64,000 bases of DNA from Podospora bellae-mahoneyi (GCF_035222275.1 NC_085885.1:2232001-2296000); one strand, 5' to 3'. Shown: positions 44,407 to 55,640, numbered from the stretch's first letter. Notes: a model not told the origin generated them from the letters alone. A program made the numbers and translations.

Positions 44407-44473
44407 ATTTTTCCTGTTTTTTTCCCTCAGTCTCATTGTCTACACATGAACCCATCCCCTGACCCAAACCATC

Positions 44474-44593
44474 ACATACGACCACACCCAGCTGAAAATA
44501 CGGCATCCCGTCCGCTCTGCCCGAGTCAAACAGCTGAAGGGCCGAACTAGTACTCAGGTGGGTGACCACTGGGGAATCCTCGGTGTTGTATGT
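44474..44593 (+). rRNA. 5S ribosomal RNA, copy 3
   Basis: 120 bp, identical to copy 2, beginning 187 bp after it. The preceding spacer differs from the first spacer at one base near its end (CGTC versus CATC). Confidence 0.93.
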
Positions 44594-44659
44594 ATTTTTC
44601 CTGTTTTTTCCCTCAGTCTCATTGTCTACACATGAACCTATCCCCTGACCCAAACCATC

Positions 44660-44778
44660 ACATACGACCACACCCAGCTGAAAATACGGCATCCCGTCCG
44701 CTCTGCCCGAGTCAAACAGCTGAGGGCCGAATCAGTACTCAGGTGGGTGACCACTGGGGAATCCTCGGTGTTGTATGT
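44660..44778 (+). rRNA. 5S ribosomal RNA, copy 4 (variant)
   Basis: 119 bp. It has one A fewer in the CAGCTGAAGGG segment and AATCAG where the others have AACTAG. The flank after it no longer matches the array spacer, so it is the end copy. It may be a variant gene or a decaying copy. Confidence 0.85.
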
Positions 44779-45076
44779 TTTTGGATTTTTTTGCGTTCCA
44801 GTTTTGTGGGTCTTTCGTCACTGTTGGGTGTGAGTCGGGGGTTGCTTATGAGGCGGGACACAACAGCCTCCCAAGTTGTGAGGGTGTGATCTATTCCAGC
44901 CCATTGTGAGGCATTTGTTGAGCTACTGAAAACATAAGCTAGCGTGCGTGTAATAATAAAACGAGGACCTGTTTCTATTTTCCAGTCCTGGGGGTATCAC
45001 TAAGCCAAATGAACACTTGCAACCTGAACGCCAACCGAAAATCCCAGACACGGACCAACAACCCATGCCATACCCC

Positions 45077-45991
45077 TCACACTCTCTCTTGCGCAGCCGT
45101 AAATTCCATCAACGCAACCTTTGCCCTCGACTCCTCAACCCAGCACTCAAACCACAGCGGTCCAGCCTCCACCACCCTGACTGGTGTAGTTTTGGCTGCT
45201 ACCCCGGTTTCTGCCCTGGATGCCACTGAGGTGACGCACCCCCCCTTGCCTGTTCTGTCTTGTGGCTCTGGTGGAGGATCAGTTGGTTCTGAGGGGATCC
45301 AATCTTGATGGTGCTGGCCTCTGTTTTTAGCACCATTACGACCATATTTAGACAAAGGAAAAAGTTCACTTACACCGATGGGAGCAGCAGCGTCATCTTT
45401 CAGCTCTACAGCTAGCGTGAACGTGCACCCCTCTGGTATCGGACTCAACCGTTCCATCGCCTGCGCCATCTTGAGGAGGCAAGCCCGGAATTGCTCGTTG
45501 AGGTTGGTGAGGTTAAGGGAGGGGTGGTTGAGTAACGGCTCACGGGTGACTTCGGAGCGGAAGTCCTTTTGCAGGATCCGGGCGTGGGTGGCCATGGAGG
45601 GGGTTGTCCAGGTTGGGAAGTGGGAGGTGTCGAATGTGTAGCGTTCTAGGACTGAGCCGGGAGGGATGGGGGATGGGGAGGGGGGGAAGGAGAGGGAGAA
45701 AGGGTCGAGAGGGGAGTGGATTACTACTGCTATGAGGTAGACTTTGCCTGATGATAGCTGGGCGGCGACGGAGGAGACGGCGTCGGTGACCCAGGTGCAT
45801 ACTTTTGGGTGACGGTTTTGGTGGACGGGGAGGTTGTAGGCGCGGGCGGAGAGGAAGGTTTCGGGGGGGTAGAGACGGCGGTAGAAGAGGATGTTGTGGA
45901 TGGCGACGGTGAGGAAGGTGTTGAATGATGTGAGGAGGATGTGGGATTGGTCTATGGGGAGGGAGGAGGATTCGTCGGCCATGGTGACCAT
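45077..45991 (-). CDS. REV7: HORMA-domain protein Rev7 (DNA polymerase zeta subunit, MAD2B)
   Basis: The minus-strand frame is read from the ATG at 45991 (MVTMADESS; the second ATG at 45982 is equally possible). A 60-bp, stop-free intron at 45373-45314 (GTAAGT..CAG) is a multiple of three, and its removal gives about 284 residues. The HORMA domain covers almost the whole protein: LLTSFNTFLTVAIHNILFYR and FLSARAYNLPVHQNRHPKVC near the start, and PVRVVEAGPLWFECWVEE near the end, the closing safety-belt region. Rev7 bridges Rev3 and Rev1 in translesion synthesis. It is divergent from the importin gene. Confidence 0.88.
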   Translation of the reverse strand: MVTMADESSSLPIDQSHILLTSFNTFLTVAIHNILFYRRLYPPETFLSARAYNLPVHQNRHPKVCTWVTDAVSSVAAQLSSGKVYLIAVVIHSPLDPFSLSFPPSPSPIPPGSVLERYTFDTSHFPTWTTPSMATHARILQKDFRSEVTREPLLNHPSLNLTNLNEQFRACLLKMAQAMERLSPIPEGCTFTLAVELKDDAAAPIGVSELFPLSKYGRNGAKNRGQHHQDWIPSEPTDPPPEPQDRTGKGGCVTSVASRAETGVAAKTTPVRVVEAGPLWFECWVEESRAKVALMEFTAAQERV

Positions 45992-46572
45992 GAAAGGAGG
46001 TTATTTTGGGCTTTAGGGTATATGATGAGACGTGATGTATTCGGGGATTTGACACTAAGCGCTGTGGCTGTTGTTGAATCTGGTTCTCATGCGTACACGA
46101 GAGCGAATGGAGGGGTTTCCATTGTTTGGTGGGAGACGCGACGAGTCGTGCATTCCGCAACGCCAAAGCATGTGACCGGTAGCTTGTACAAGAAAGAGAG
46201 TTACTTGGCGGGGAAAAGCTGGACTATTCTGTCCGCCTTCCCCACGTCTGGCGCGTGCCCCTGCTCTGCCAATTAACCTCTTAAGCTTCGAGGTCCAGCG
46301 CTCCACTCGAGATTTTGGAGGAGGCGTCAGTCTTCTGAAATGCAACCCCACCTTCGGATAACACCGCCAGTCTGATATTTCGAGACAGTCCCGTCACGTT
46401 CTGACAACAGCTCTCCGTGTCGTCCAGAGTTGCCTAAAAGCATTCCGAAAACGTGGACAGCAAGGTCCTATCTACTTTTATACAACAACACCAGCTGTGA
46501 CAGCTCTTATCGAATACGGCGTAACCCCCCCAATTCCCCGGGAATCATTATTCCGAGCTCCAGCCGTCCACC
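45992..46572. promoter_or_regulatory. Divergent promoter region of REV7 and KAP114
   Basis: 581 bp between start codons. No ORF or named site is supported. The last 100 bp are a C-rich leader. Confidence 0.45.
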
Positions 46573-49500
46573 ATGGACGCCCATCTCGTCCGGGTCCTTG
46601 TCGACACGCAAAAGCCCCAAGAAGCGCCTCGAAAACAGGCCGAGCTCGAACTCCAACATGCCCAAAGGAACCCCGACTTTCCTCTAGCACTCACACGCAT
46701 CGGCCTATCACAGCAGCTCGCGGTCGGAATCCGACAGGCATCCCTGAGTGCCCTCCGCAGATTTGTTGAGAAGAACTGGCAACCCGAGGGCAATGATCCG
46801 GACCATGTGCCCATTTCCGACGAGACCAAAGAGTATTTGAAGACTACTATTCTCAACCTCGCCATAGCTCCCGAGGATGAGCAGGATGAGCGCAAGGTCA
46901 AGGTCTCGGCCAGGTAAAACAAGACACAAGACCCCTCCACGGGCAAGGATGCTAGCTGTTGGAGAACAGGGAAGGAGGAGCTAACACCCCTTGTGTAACA
47001 GTCTTCTTATTTCGAAGATCGCCGTCGCCGACTTCCCACACAACTGGCCCAACCTCCTGCCCACCGTACTGGGTATTATGCCCACTGGCAACGATGCTCA
47101 GCTCCATGGCGCTCTTCGAATTTTGCAGGACCTTGTAGAGGAGGCCATCACCGATGAGCAATTCTTTAGCTTGGCCCGCGACATTATTACGGCATGCTAC
47201 GAGGTGGCCTTGAACGTAAACCGCAAGTCTCAGCATCGTGCGCTGGCTGTCGCTGTCTTGCGCGCCTGCTTCGACCTGATGGAAGTTGTGAAGGATGGCC
47301 ACAAGAAGGAGGTTAAAGCCTTCGCCGATGAAGTCTTGTCTGGGTGGCTTCCATTCATGGAGCAGGTCGTCTCCAGCCCGCTTCCAGAAGTTGCCAATGC
47401 GGATAACCAACCGGAGGAGTGGTACGGCCCAGTTGCGCTCAAGATCCAGGTCCTCAAGACTCTGATCAAGATCAAGACCGTATTTGGTTCTCTTCTCTTG
47501 CCTCAGAGCCCCAAGTTCTTCACGGTAACATGGCAGGAGCTTAAGCGGTTGGGACCTGTGTATGAAGCACTCTACGTTACTAGCGATTCGCAGAGCCGCT
47601 TGGAAGACACAGATGGCCTTCCGTATTCGGTCGACGTCCTGGTGTTGGATGAGCTGGACTTCCTTAACCAGTGCATGCGGGCAAGCCCTGTGGCAAAGTC
47701 GCTGGAGGCTGAGATTGCCAGTCACGGATCGGTACACAACACGCCTTGGGTTCTGGAACTCATGGAGATCCTCGTCAGGTACGGGCAGGTCAGCCAAGAG
47801 GAGGAGGGCCTCTGGGAGCTTGATGTTTCTCTCTACCTTGCCGAGGAGACGTCCGTGTCGTCAAACTACACGGCCAGAACCGCCTGCGGTGACCTGCTCA
47901 TCAAGATGGGTGAGTGGATGGGCGAAAACGCCTTCGTTGGGCTGTATGCATTTACCAAGACACTTTTCGTGGGAGAGCACCCAAGCTGGCAGAAGCAGGA
48001 GGCGGCTCTTTTCCTGTTCATATCCCTCTTCAACGATTTTTATGACTGCGAAAAGAACATCCCACTGGACATGTCCCACGCCTGGCTGGAGCTTGTCAAC
48101 TACGCCATTGGCAGGCAGGACCTGCCCATGTTGCGCGCTAGAGGCTATCTGGTTGCTGGTGCCTTGGCCAGGACATTTGAGCCAGCTCTTGGTTTGCTGG
48201 ACGCCGTCATCACCGCTATGAACCAGGACGAGTCTGAGCTTGTGCAGGTAGCTTGCGTCAAGGCAGTCGAAGGCTTCATTATCGGTGGCGCTCCCATTGA
48301 AGCGCAAGTGCCCATTATCGTCGCTATCCAGCAATTCCTCGAATCCAAGGATATGAGCGATCTTGACGATGCCGAGGATCTTCTTGTCACTCTCCTCGAC
48401 ACGCTTAGGTCAGCGTTCAAGATGGACTACCGTATTGTCCTCTCGCCCGAGAGCAAGGCGCTCGACTTGGTGTTCTTGGTCGTGAAGCATGGTGCTGCCA
48501 ACCTTCAAGTCGATGGCCTCGTCAACGATATTTTCTACGAGCTTGCCGAGAGGATTCAACAGATTGAAGACCCAGCTCTCTATACCGCCCTCTGCAGCAA
48601 GGCTCTGCCCTCTATCACTAGCACCTTTGACGTTGCCAATCTCACTCAGGATGAGCCGCTGGTTACGATTGCGGCCGAGATTCTCGCCGTTCTCCTCAAC
48701 TTTGGTGTTGAGCCGCTGCCCGCCGGCTTGGTTGCCACGGTTCTTCCCAAGGTCAATCGGTTGCTTATGTCTTCTGACGAAGCTGAGGTTCTTAGGCCCG
48801 CTGCCGAAGCTGTCAAATACATGCTCCAACACGACCATCAGCAGATGTTTAACTACCAAGACGAAAACGGCCGTTCTGGGTTGGAGGTCTGTCTCCACAT
48901 TATCGACCGTCTCCTTGGTCAGAACTTGGAGGATAATGCCGCCGCTGAAGTTGGTGGTGTTGCTGCCGAACTCGTCGAAAAGGCTGGCCAAGAGAGGCTT
49001 GGTCCCTTTTTGCAACAGCTTTTGCAGGCTGTTGCGCAGCGTCTCGACAGCGCTCAGAATGTTGGTCTGATACAGTCTCTGATCCTGGTCTTTGCTCGCC
49101 TTTCCGAGGTGGGCGCTCACGATGTTGTGGAGTTCTTGAGCAGCATCAACATAAACGGGCAGAATGGCCTGCAGGTTGTGCTGACCAAGTGGTTGGAGAA
49201 CTCGGTCAACTTTGTGGGGTATGAGGAGACTGCGAGAAAGTGAGTACATTATTGAAGACGCATCAAAAGACAAATACTGACATGTCACAGCATCATCGCC
49301 CTCTCCAAGGTCTACGCCCTCAACGACCCCCGCGTCGCGCAGGTTCAGGTCAGGGGCCAACTCATCATTCCCGAGGGGAACCGCATTAGGACACGATCCC
49401 AGACCAAGTTGCGTAAGTTCACCCTCCCCCTCTCTCCCATGTCTGTGATAAAAGCTTACGTAACCAGCAGAGCCTGATCAATACACCATCATCCCTGCCC

Positions 49501-49841
49501 CACTCAAGATCCTCAAGCTCCTCGTCGACGACCTCGTCACCGCGTCAGGAGCCCAGCCAGCCTCCAAGGTAGCAGCTGCGGCAGCGTCCCAGTTTGCAGA
49601 CCTCGACTCAGACGACGGGTCCGAGGGCTGGGAGGATGAGACCAACGACTTGGTCAACCTCGGCGCTGCCGTCTCTGCGGGCAACTTTGACTTTGGCGAC
49701 AAGGTACGCAACGACGAGACGGGTGAGTACCTGAGGGTTTTCTTTGTCAAGGCGGCGCAGGAAAACACGGCGAACTTTCAGCACTGGTTTGAACTTCTTA
49801 GTGATGAGGAGAAGGGGAAACTGAGGGAGCTGGCTCAGTAG
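46573..49841 (+). CDS. KAP114: Importin-beta family karyopherin, Kap114/importin-9 type
   Basis: Four exons, 46573-46913, 47002-49239, 49291-49412 and 49468-49841, give about 1024 residues. The N-terminus has the importin-beta domain: AELELQHAQRNPDFPLALTR and QLAVGIRQASLSALRRFVEK, then KIAVADFPHNWPNLLP. The rest is helical HEAT repeats. Near the C-terminus is an acidic segment, FADLDSDDGSEGWEDE, and the protein ends GKLRELAQ. Kap114/importin-9 carries histones H2A-H2B and TBP into the nucleus. Cargo is inferred from the family. The TAG at 49839 is followed in frame by 61 further open codons of unclear meaning. Confidence 0.9.
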
Positions 49842-50452
49842 GACTTGGCCAGGACGTACAAAGGGAAGGTGCTGCCCTGGAACTCGGAGGCTGACTTGCC
49901 CGTGGGGCATTTCAGGCTTATGGACTACTATCAAGAGGTGCAGGAGGGGAGATTTGGGGATATTTTTAGAGGGATGATGAGATGGGAAAAGGATAAGAAA
50001 ATGAGAAGACTGGTTGGGGTCGCGTGAGTGAAAGTGGGAGGGTTGGATGGGTTTATTATGGGGATGTATATACGTAGGTGACAGCGATAGGTTTTCTGGG
50101 GGGGGGTAGAAGTTTATGTAGTCGGGGTGTACAAAGCGTTGATTTTATATAAACATGTCGTTAAATCACGGCAGGGCCAGAGACAGCTTATTAGCGAAAG
50201 AGGATGAATGTTGTCTGGAATGGGCCACTTGCAAGTTTTGCTTGACATCGAACTAGCTAATTCTTTTTGGTGATTCGTCATGGCGATAAAAGACAATGTC
50301 TCGTCACTAGCTTCCGACTTGGAGTTTGCCCATCAAAACAATAGCATCAGCTTCGTTTCTTCGTAATAACATCATAAAACGTACAACACTGCTACAAAAC
50401 GCCCTTATCATTCTCCCCCCCTGCATCTCTTCTCAAAAAGTTTATACTCCCA
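49842..50452. other. Intergenic, converging 3' flanks of KAP114 and the PI31 gene
   Basis: 611 bp. The first ~185 bp remain open in the KAP114 frame after its stop. The rest is AT-rich 3' UTR-like sequence. Confidence 0.45.
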
Positions 50453-51592
50453 TCAAATAATATCACCCCCAAACCCCCCAAATCCCCCTCCAAACCCACT
50501 ACCTCCCCTACCACCACCCGGTCTCCCACCCCCAAACCTAGGCTGGCCCCCCGGACCAAGCGGATCCCACCTCGCCCCAGGCGGAACCTGCCCGTCAAAG
50601 CTCCCATCTCCCTCTCCCCTCGGTCCCTGAAACAACGGATCGTCAAACGTGGGATGCATACCGCCCCCTGCAAACCCTCCGCGCCCACCTGGTCTCCTTA
50701 GCCCGCCCGGACCGACAAAGCTGCCTCTGATGGGATCATCCGGTCCCAGGCCGGGAGGGTACAAATCGTTATGTCCCAGCCCTCCGAAATTCCCACCAGG
50801 CATGTTGAGGGGACCTCGAGGGGGTCGGTTGACTTCGTACTCGTCTTCAAAGTCAGGTGGCGGGAAGTCACCGGCTGGGATTGGCCTTGGGGGAGGGTTG
50901 GCGAGCGGGTCAGGGGCAGGGTAAGGGTTTGGTTGGGCTGGTGGGGGGAGGTGAGGGGGGTCTTGTGGTCTACGGGGGTTAGGATCAAGACGGGTGGCTG
51001 ATGCTGCTGGGTCTTCTTGATAGCCCTCTTTTTGGAGGGATGGTATCAACCGTTGGATGATGGAAATTTTGAGCAAAGAGGCGAGGTCGGTTATACGTGC
51101 TTCGGAGATGAAGACGTTGGAGAGTTTGGAGTAGAGGTCTGAGCGGTCTTCGTTGCCTTCGGGTGTCATGGTTATGCGGACTGGGAGGGAGGCGTTGGAG
51201 ATGTAATCTTTGGGTGTGATTTCGAAGCGGGCGATGCGTTCGTCTCCGGTGGCCAGCCCCCGGACTTCAATCTTGGAGCCGAGGCGGTCGATGCGGATGA
51301 CAAATTGCATGGAGGATTGGGGGTGGGCGTAGACGAAGCTGTGGGAGCTGGCGGAGGCGTTCCATGGCGGGGGGAGGCGAGGGGCGAGCTTGGCGCACTC
51401 GGACTCGATCTTTTGGTCTTCGTTGAGGCCGAGGAGGCGGAAGGAGAGGTTGGTGAAGCAGCTGTGGATGAATAGGGTGATGGCGTCGAGGGAGGAGCTG
51501 AGGTCGGAGGTGGTGTCGTCTTTGGAGTGGGTGGGGAGGGCTTCGACCATGGAGCCTAGCACTGAGGCTGGGCTGAGGGGGTCGGTTGTCAT
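50453..51592 (-). CDS. PI31-family proteasome regulator
   Basis: The minus-strand frame from ATG 51592 (MTTDPLSPASVL) gives 379 residues, intronless. The frame is open further upstream, but that part looks like leader. Residues ~20-165 match the FP domain shared by PI31 and Fbxo7: DAITLFIHSCFTNLSFRLLG and SLPVRITMTPEGNEDRSDLY. The C-terminal half is Pro- then Gly-rich and contains MHPTFDDPLF and VPPGARWDPLGPGG, the PI31 C-terminal motif that inserts into the 20S core, ending FGGFGGDII. PI31 binds the 20S proteasome and affects its assembly, activity or transport, depending on the organism. Confidence 0.9.
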   Translation of the reverse strand: MTTDPLSPASVLGSMVEALPTHSKDDTTSDLSSSLDAITLFIHSCFTNLSFRLLGLNEDQKIESECAKLAPRLPPPWNASASSHSFVYAHPQSSMQFVIRIDRLGSKIEVRGLATGDERIARFEITPKDYISNASLPVRITMTPEGNEDRSDLYSKLSNVFISEARITDLASLLKISIIQRLIPSLQKEGYQEDPAASATRLDPNPRRPQDPPHLPPPAQPNPYPAPDPLANPPPRPIPAGDFPPPDFEDEYEVNRPPRGPLNMPGGNFGGLGHNDLYPPGLGPDDPIRGSFVGPGGLRRPGGRGGFAGGGMHPTFDDPLFQGPRGEGDGSFDGQVPPGARWDPLGPGGQPRFGGGRPGGGRGGSGFGGGFGGFGGDII

Positions 51593-52325
51593 TGTGAAGG
51601 TGATGGTGCGAGAAATAGAAACTGGACTGATTTGGCGTAATGTGTTTGGATGGTATCGGATGATGTGGATGTAATCAGGTTTTAAAGAAACTTGGTGAAG
51701 TAGAAGGCATAAAGAAGGTTCAACGTTCATGCGACCACTCGAAGCTTTGGCGGGGGTGCGGGGACCCTAGACCCACTGACGTAAGGTGCTGCCTATACTA
51801 GCGACTCTCAGCCCTACGGGTGGGGTGTTTTGGACCTTCCACCAATGACAGATTAGAGTCGATTAAAGGGAGCACTCAGGAGCAACTGACATCACTTGGA
51901 GACTGTTGTAAGCCGCAAACCAACAAACAGTGCCACTATCATACAACATCAACTTCATTCTCCTATCTTATCACAATCTTTTTGCGTATGTAGCATTCTG
52001 ATGCATCACCAAAATGGTACCTCTGCGGTCTCTTGATCGTCTGATCCTGAACTCAAGGTGCTGTTCTCACAAAAGTTTCTTCCTTTCATTCCCCAGAATA
52101 TCCACCATGGCCATTTCCATGTCCGCTTCACCGCTTCTCTCTACATATGCCCAAGTGGGCAAAATAGCCATCAATGCTCAAGTGTGTAGCAACCAACCCC
52201 TACCCGACATCAGGTTGATATTTATTACGAGTATACTAATCTACATTACTCACTAAAATCTATTGTTTTCGATCTCAGGTGTTGATGGTACAAGAAAGAT
52301 TCATGACCACCTGCTCGGCATACAT
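51593..52325. other. Intergenic
   Basis: 733 bp between the PI31 start and the end of a decayed minus-strand locus. A short plus-strand frame at 52014-52256 has no motif. Confidence 0.4.
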
Positions 52326-54050
52326 CTATCGATCGGCATCATGGCCAGCCGGAACCTCTTCACTGTTGTCATTCTCAACTTTATTTACATCTCCTTCGCT
52401 TTTATCTTCGCTGGCATTCGAACTTTGACTTTTGCTCTTGAGGGTGTCGCTGTAACCATCCGCTGGCGCATCATCATCACCGGGCATGTTATCGTTATCG
52501 TCATCCCAGGGCGACAAGTCTCCGTCAGGTTTGTCCGGGAACAGAGCTATCTGGAGGAAGATCAATCTGCGACCGTGGTCATGGATAGCATCCAGGGTGG
52601 GCTGGCACCACCCATACTGCCGCTCGAGTGAGTCCTCTGATACTCGTTGATCGATTTGCAGCTTCAGCCGCTCGTCAATGACGATTCTCTTGATGAACAC
52701 GAGCATGTCGTTCATGGTTTTGATAGCCATTGCATTATTCCTTCTTTCCTCGGCCTCTCGTATCAAGTCGATGAACTTGATGATCTCCACGAATATGCAA
52801 CGGGGGAGGAAAAATAATCGTCATGGCCCGTCGTGATTGCAGGGTATTGCTTGATGTCTTCCAGCCCTGGCAGTGCTGCCTCTATAAGCTGGCAAGCGAA
52901 ACATCCAAACTTCACGGCGTCCTTCCCCATTGTCGCAGTCAGGGTCGCCAACGGGGCGAGGGTAATCCATGGATTTCCAGAACGTTGTGTCGTCCACCTC
53001 TTCTGGAAGACAGGGGTTCCCAAACACGGCCTGGTACCGGTCTAGGAAGGGCTTGGTTTTGACACCTTTTCGGAGACGTCTGGAGGGTAGAGCCTGTGGC
53101 GAAGGAAGACGTTTGACAACGTGACGGCACGATGAGCGCCCCAGAGGTTTTGTAAGGCTGTGCCAATCTCAAACATAAACCGGAGGATGGTGTGCCGGTT
53201 TTCCACGGCCAATGCCTCGACTGGATGTCCAGAGTCAAAGCCCTTGGTACTGTCCCGGTTCTCGAAACGCTTCTTTACAGTCTCCAAAAGTTGCCCGCCT
53301 TGAGCGTGCTCAAACACCAGGCCGTGTGGATATTCTAGCTTGGTGTTCAACCGGTCAGTTGCTCTTCGCGCAACATTGTAATCAGTATCACCCAAGTGCT
53401 GGAAGAGGAAGTTATGTAAGAAAAGCTCTTGCGCTGGGAACCTTGCATATCCCATGAGCTGCAGCGTATTCCTCACGCGATTTCCGGTCACGCCGATTTC
53501 CGAAAGATAGGTCAGCCTCTGGAAGCAGTCAACTCCCAGTTCGGCCTTTTGCTTGTTCTCCAGGGAAGCACCAGTTTTGACCGATGATTTTGACCACTGC
53601 CTTGTCATTGCCAGAATTGAAATCGTCATAGCGATCAAATCGAGGTGCTGAGATCCATGGAACCAGAAAGACCGTCCCCATGGGAGTGTCGCTGAGCATT
53701 TTAGTGCCGCCAAGGTCAAAATCGCTTGCCTGAAACTCGGAGATAAATTCATCTAGGGCAGGATGAGGATAGCTGCCTCGGGGAAGCTTCACCTCAAGCC
53801 AGTTCGAGTTAACCTGGTGAAATGAGTCGCTGCTGGGTTGGAAAGCAGGTTTTTGAAATTTCAGGTTGAAGTAGGAGTTTGCTCTCCTCCCCCTCCATCC
53901 AACCCCTTTTTCTCACCTTTACTACATGCTGGCGTAGCGAACGTGCTTTGATTCCAGGCGAGTTCTCCAAGATGTAGATCGTGTCGGGATCCTGAAGCTT
54001 GCACAATTTGTCTAGGCCTGATCCACGGACCAGGAGGCAGTCGTTCTACA
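52326..54050 (-). pseudogene. Decayed gene of unknown family, frame breaks
   Basis: Coding-like sense runs through the whole interval on the minus strand in alternating frames. It opens with DPDTIYILENSPGIKARSLR, followed by a GTGAGA-type intron at about 53880. Next comes ASDFDLGGTKMLSDTPMGTV up to VVKIIGQ, then a frame change near 53575 to GASLENKQKAELGVDCFQRL. Another change near 53040 leads to AVFGNPCLPEEVDDTTFWKS, and one near 52925 to KFGCFACQLIEAALPGLEDI. The last part (52790-52326) is acidic and ends PAGHDADR. At least three breaks are visible. No domain was recognised; it may have been continuous with the locus at 54103. Confidence 0.45.
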
Positions 54051-54102
54051 TCGACAACACCGTCAGGTCAATAACATCGAAATTGTGTAAATCAAAGATG
54101 TA

Positions 54103-55640
54103 TCAGTAGAAATCGCCCAAGCTGTCCAAAACCGGTTCATGTTCTGCCACAGTATCACTTCGCTGAGCTTCCGTCTCGAGTACACCAACCCAGAGTCGTT
54201 CGTGGTAGCACATCATTGCACTACACCAGCTTCCAAGATACCGGCATTCTTCGGGTGACGTTTGTCCGCAGTCGCAGAGAGCATACTGTCCAGGAAGCGG
54301 CTTCCCACACCACTGGTTGGTGACATCCTCGCTGACATAAAAGCCTCGGTTGTGCCTCCCTGGCGTCTGCTAATTGAGAATAACCAGGTCCCAGTCTTCC
54401 ATGCCTTCCAATGGTCCTCCCAGACCCACAGAAGCTAACATGGCGTTCTGAGAGGACTTGTTCTTGATAGGGGTTATCTCTTCAGTGTGGCAGCCGACGC
54501 ACTCTATCATGTATCGATAGCCGAGCTGGGTAAAAAGATGCTGTTAGCATACATCAGAAACAAGGTATCGAATACGCTTACATGAGTGCCACCAATCCTG
54601 CCAAAGATCTCGCTTGTTTCCTCCACTACAAGGAAGTCATCTTGCAAGACACGGCGCCGTTCCAAAAAGCGGACCAGGATCCAGATATCCCACACGTCGT
54701 ACTCATCCTTCAATACACGCTGGCGCACGACAGGTCTGCCGCCGCGAGTTCGTTCGTAAACGTGGACAGCTGCCTCATCCAAGTCTCGCCATTTGGCGAA
54801 GAAAGGGTATTTATCGATGGCTAACCTAGCGATGGAGCGCCTGTTACAAGTTCACTCTTCATTAGTACTGTAGAGTCAGAATGTAATACGAAATTGTTGT
54901 AACTCACCAAACACCCCAGTGATCTGAATGCGGCATAACCGCAATCTCCCTCACAGCATTTCTCAACACCTCCGGCATCCGTCTCATCACGTCCCAGAAA
55001 CTTTGATTATCAGGATTTACCATGAAATCTTTTGTCCGGTCCTGCCGTACATCATACGGCATCAATCCACCATCATCATGACAGCCGAGACTGCGACCTA
55101 AAATCTCCAGGTGTCTGTCTTTGCAAGATTGATGGCTGAGACAACATGGCAATAAGGTATTTGAAGACGGCTCGGAGGGTGTCTGATGCCCAGGACCTAT
55201 AAAAACATTACCTTAGCCATGATCTTCAAATGGACGAACAAGGGGAAACTTACCATCTTAAGAACGAGAGCAAAGCTACTTGAACAACAAGGGAATTGTC
55301 CACCGCCTGACCTTTTGCTTTGATCTTGTTCTCCCAGCAGCAGAGCTCGTATTGTAGAAGTCTCTTCTCTTGGGGCTTCATTCGAAGGTAAAGGGGGTGT
55401 TCAGGCTGGAGGTCGGAAAATGATGTTACGTTGCGAACCCATTCTCGGTGGCTTTTTGAGGGCTTCGATGTTGATGTGTCGGAGTAGGGCAGGATCAGGG
55501 GAATCTCGGGAGGCTTCTGCGGGAGTTGACATGACTGAGGTGGTGCCTAGGGTTGGTGGATTTGTCTGGATGATATAGGAGGTTGCGAAGAGATAAGATA
55601 GCTTGACAACAAGGATATCTTGGTCTTTTGGTGATGAAGG
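54103..55640 (-). pseudogene. Decayed multi-exon gene of unknown family
   Basis: Minus-strand coding sense includes REWVRNVTSFSDLQPEHPLY and NKIKAKGQAVDNSLVVQVAL, a GTAAGT donor at 55253 and an acceptor near 55200. The frame changes near 55130, followed by DGGLMPYDVRQDRTKDFMVN. After another intron (about 54904-54840) comes VHVYERTRGGRPVVRQRVLK, then after a third (54582-54530) YRYMIECVGCHTEEITPI. An in-frame TAG at 54372-54370 interrupts otherwise coding sequence that runs on to a stop at 54103. Cys pairs occur near the end (CDCGQTSPEEC). No family was recognised. No ATG was found in the first exon, so the 5' end is unresolved. Confidence 0.4.

Larger units (their letters stand above)
44100..44778 (+). 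repeat. Tandem 5S rDNA array, ~187-bp unit, four copies
   Basis: Unit starts lie at 44100, 44287, 44474 and 44660. Each unit is a 120-bp gene plus a 66-67-bp spacer that opens with T runs (Pol III terminator) and ends CCTGACCCAAACC(A/G)TC. The three spacers differ by only a few bases, which indicates recent tandem duplication or homogenisation. Confidence 0.95.

Noticed and set aside
44173-44692. Minus-strand repeated protein frames over the 5S array
   Set aside because: They are translations of the 5S genes and spacers and repeat only because the array repeats.
46952-47797. 281-codon frame antisense to KAP114
   Set aside because: It overlaps a strongly conserved importin exon and has no motif.
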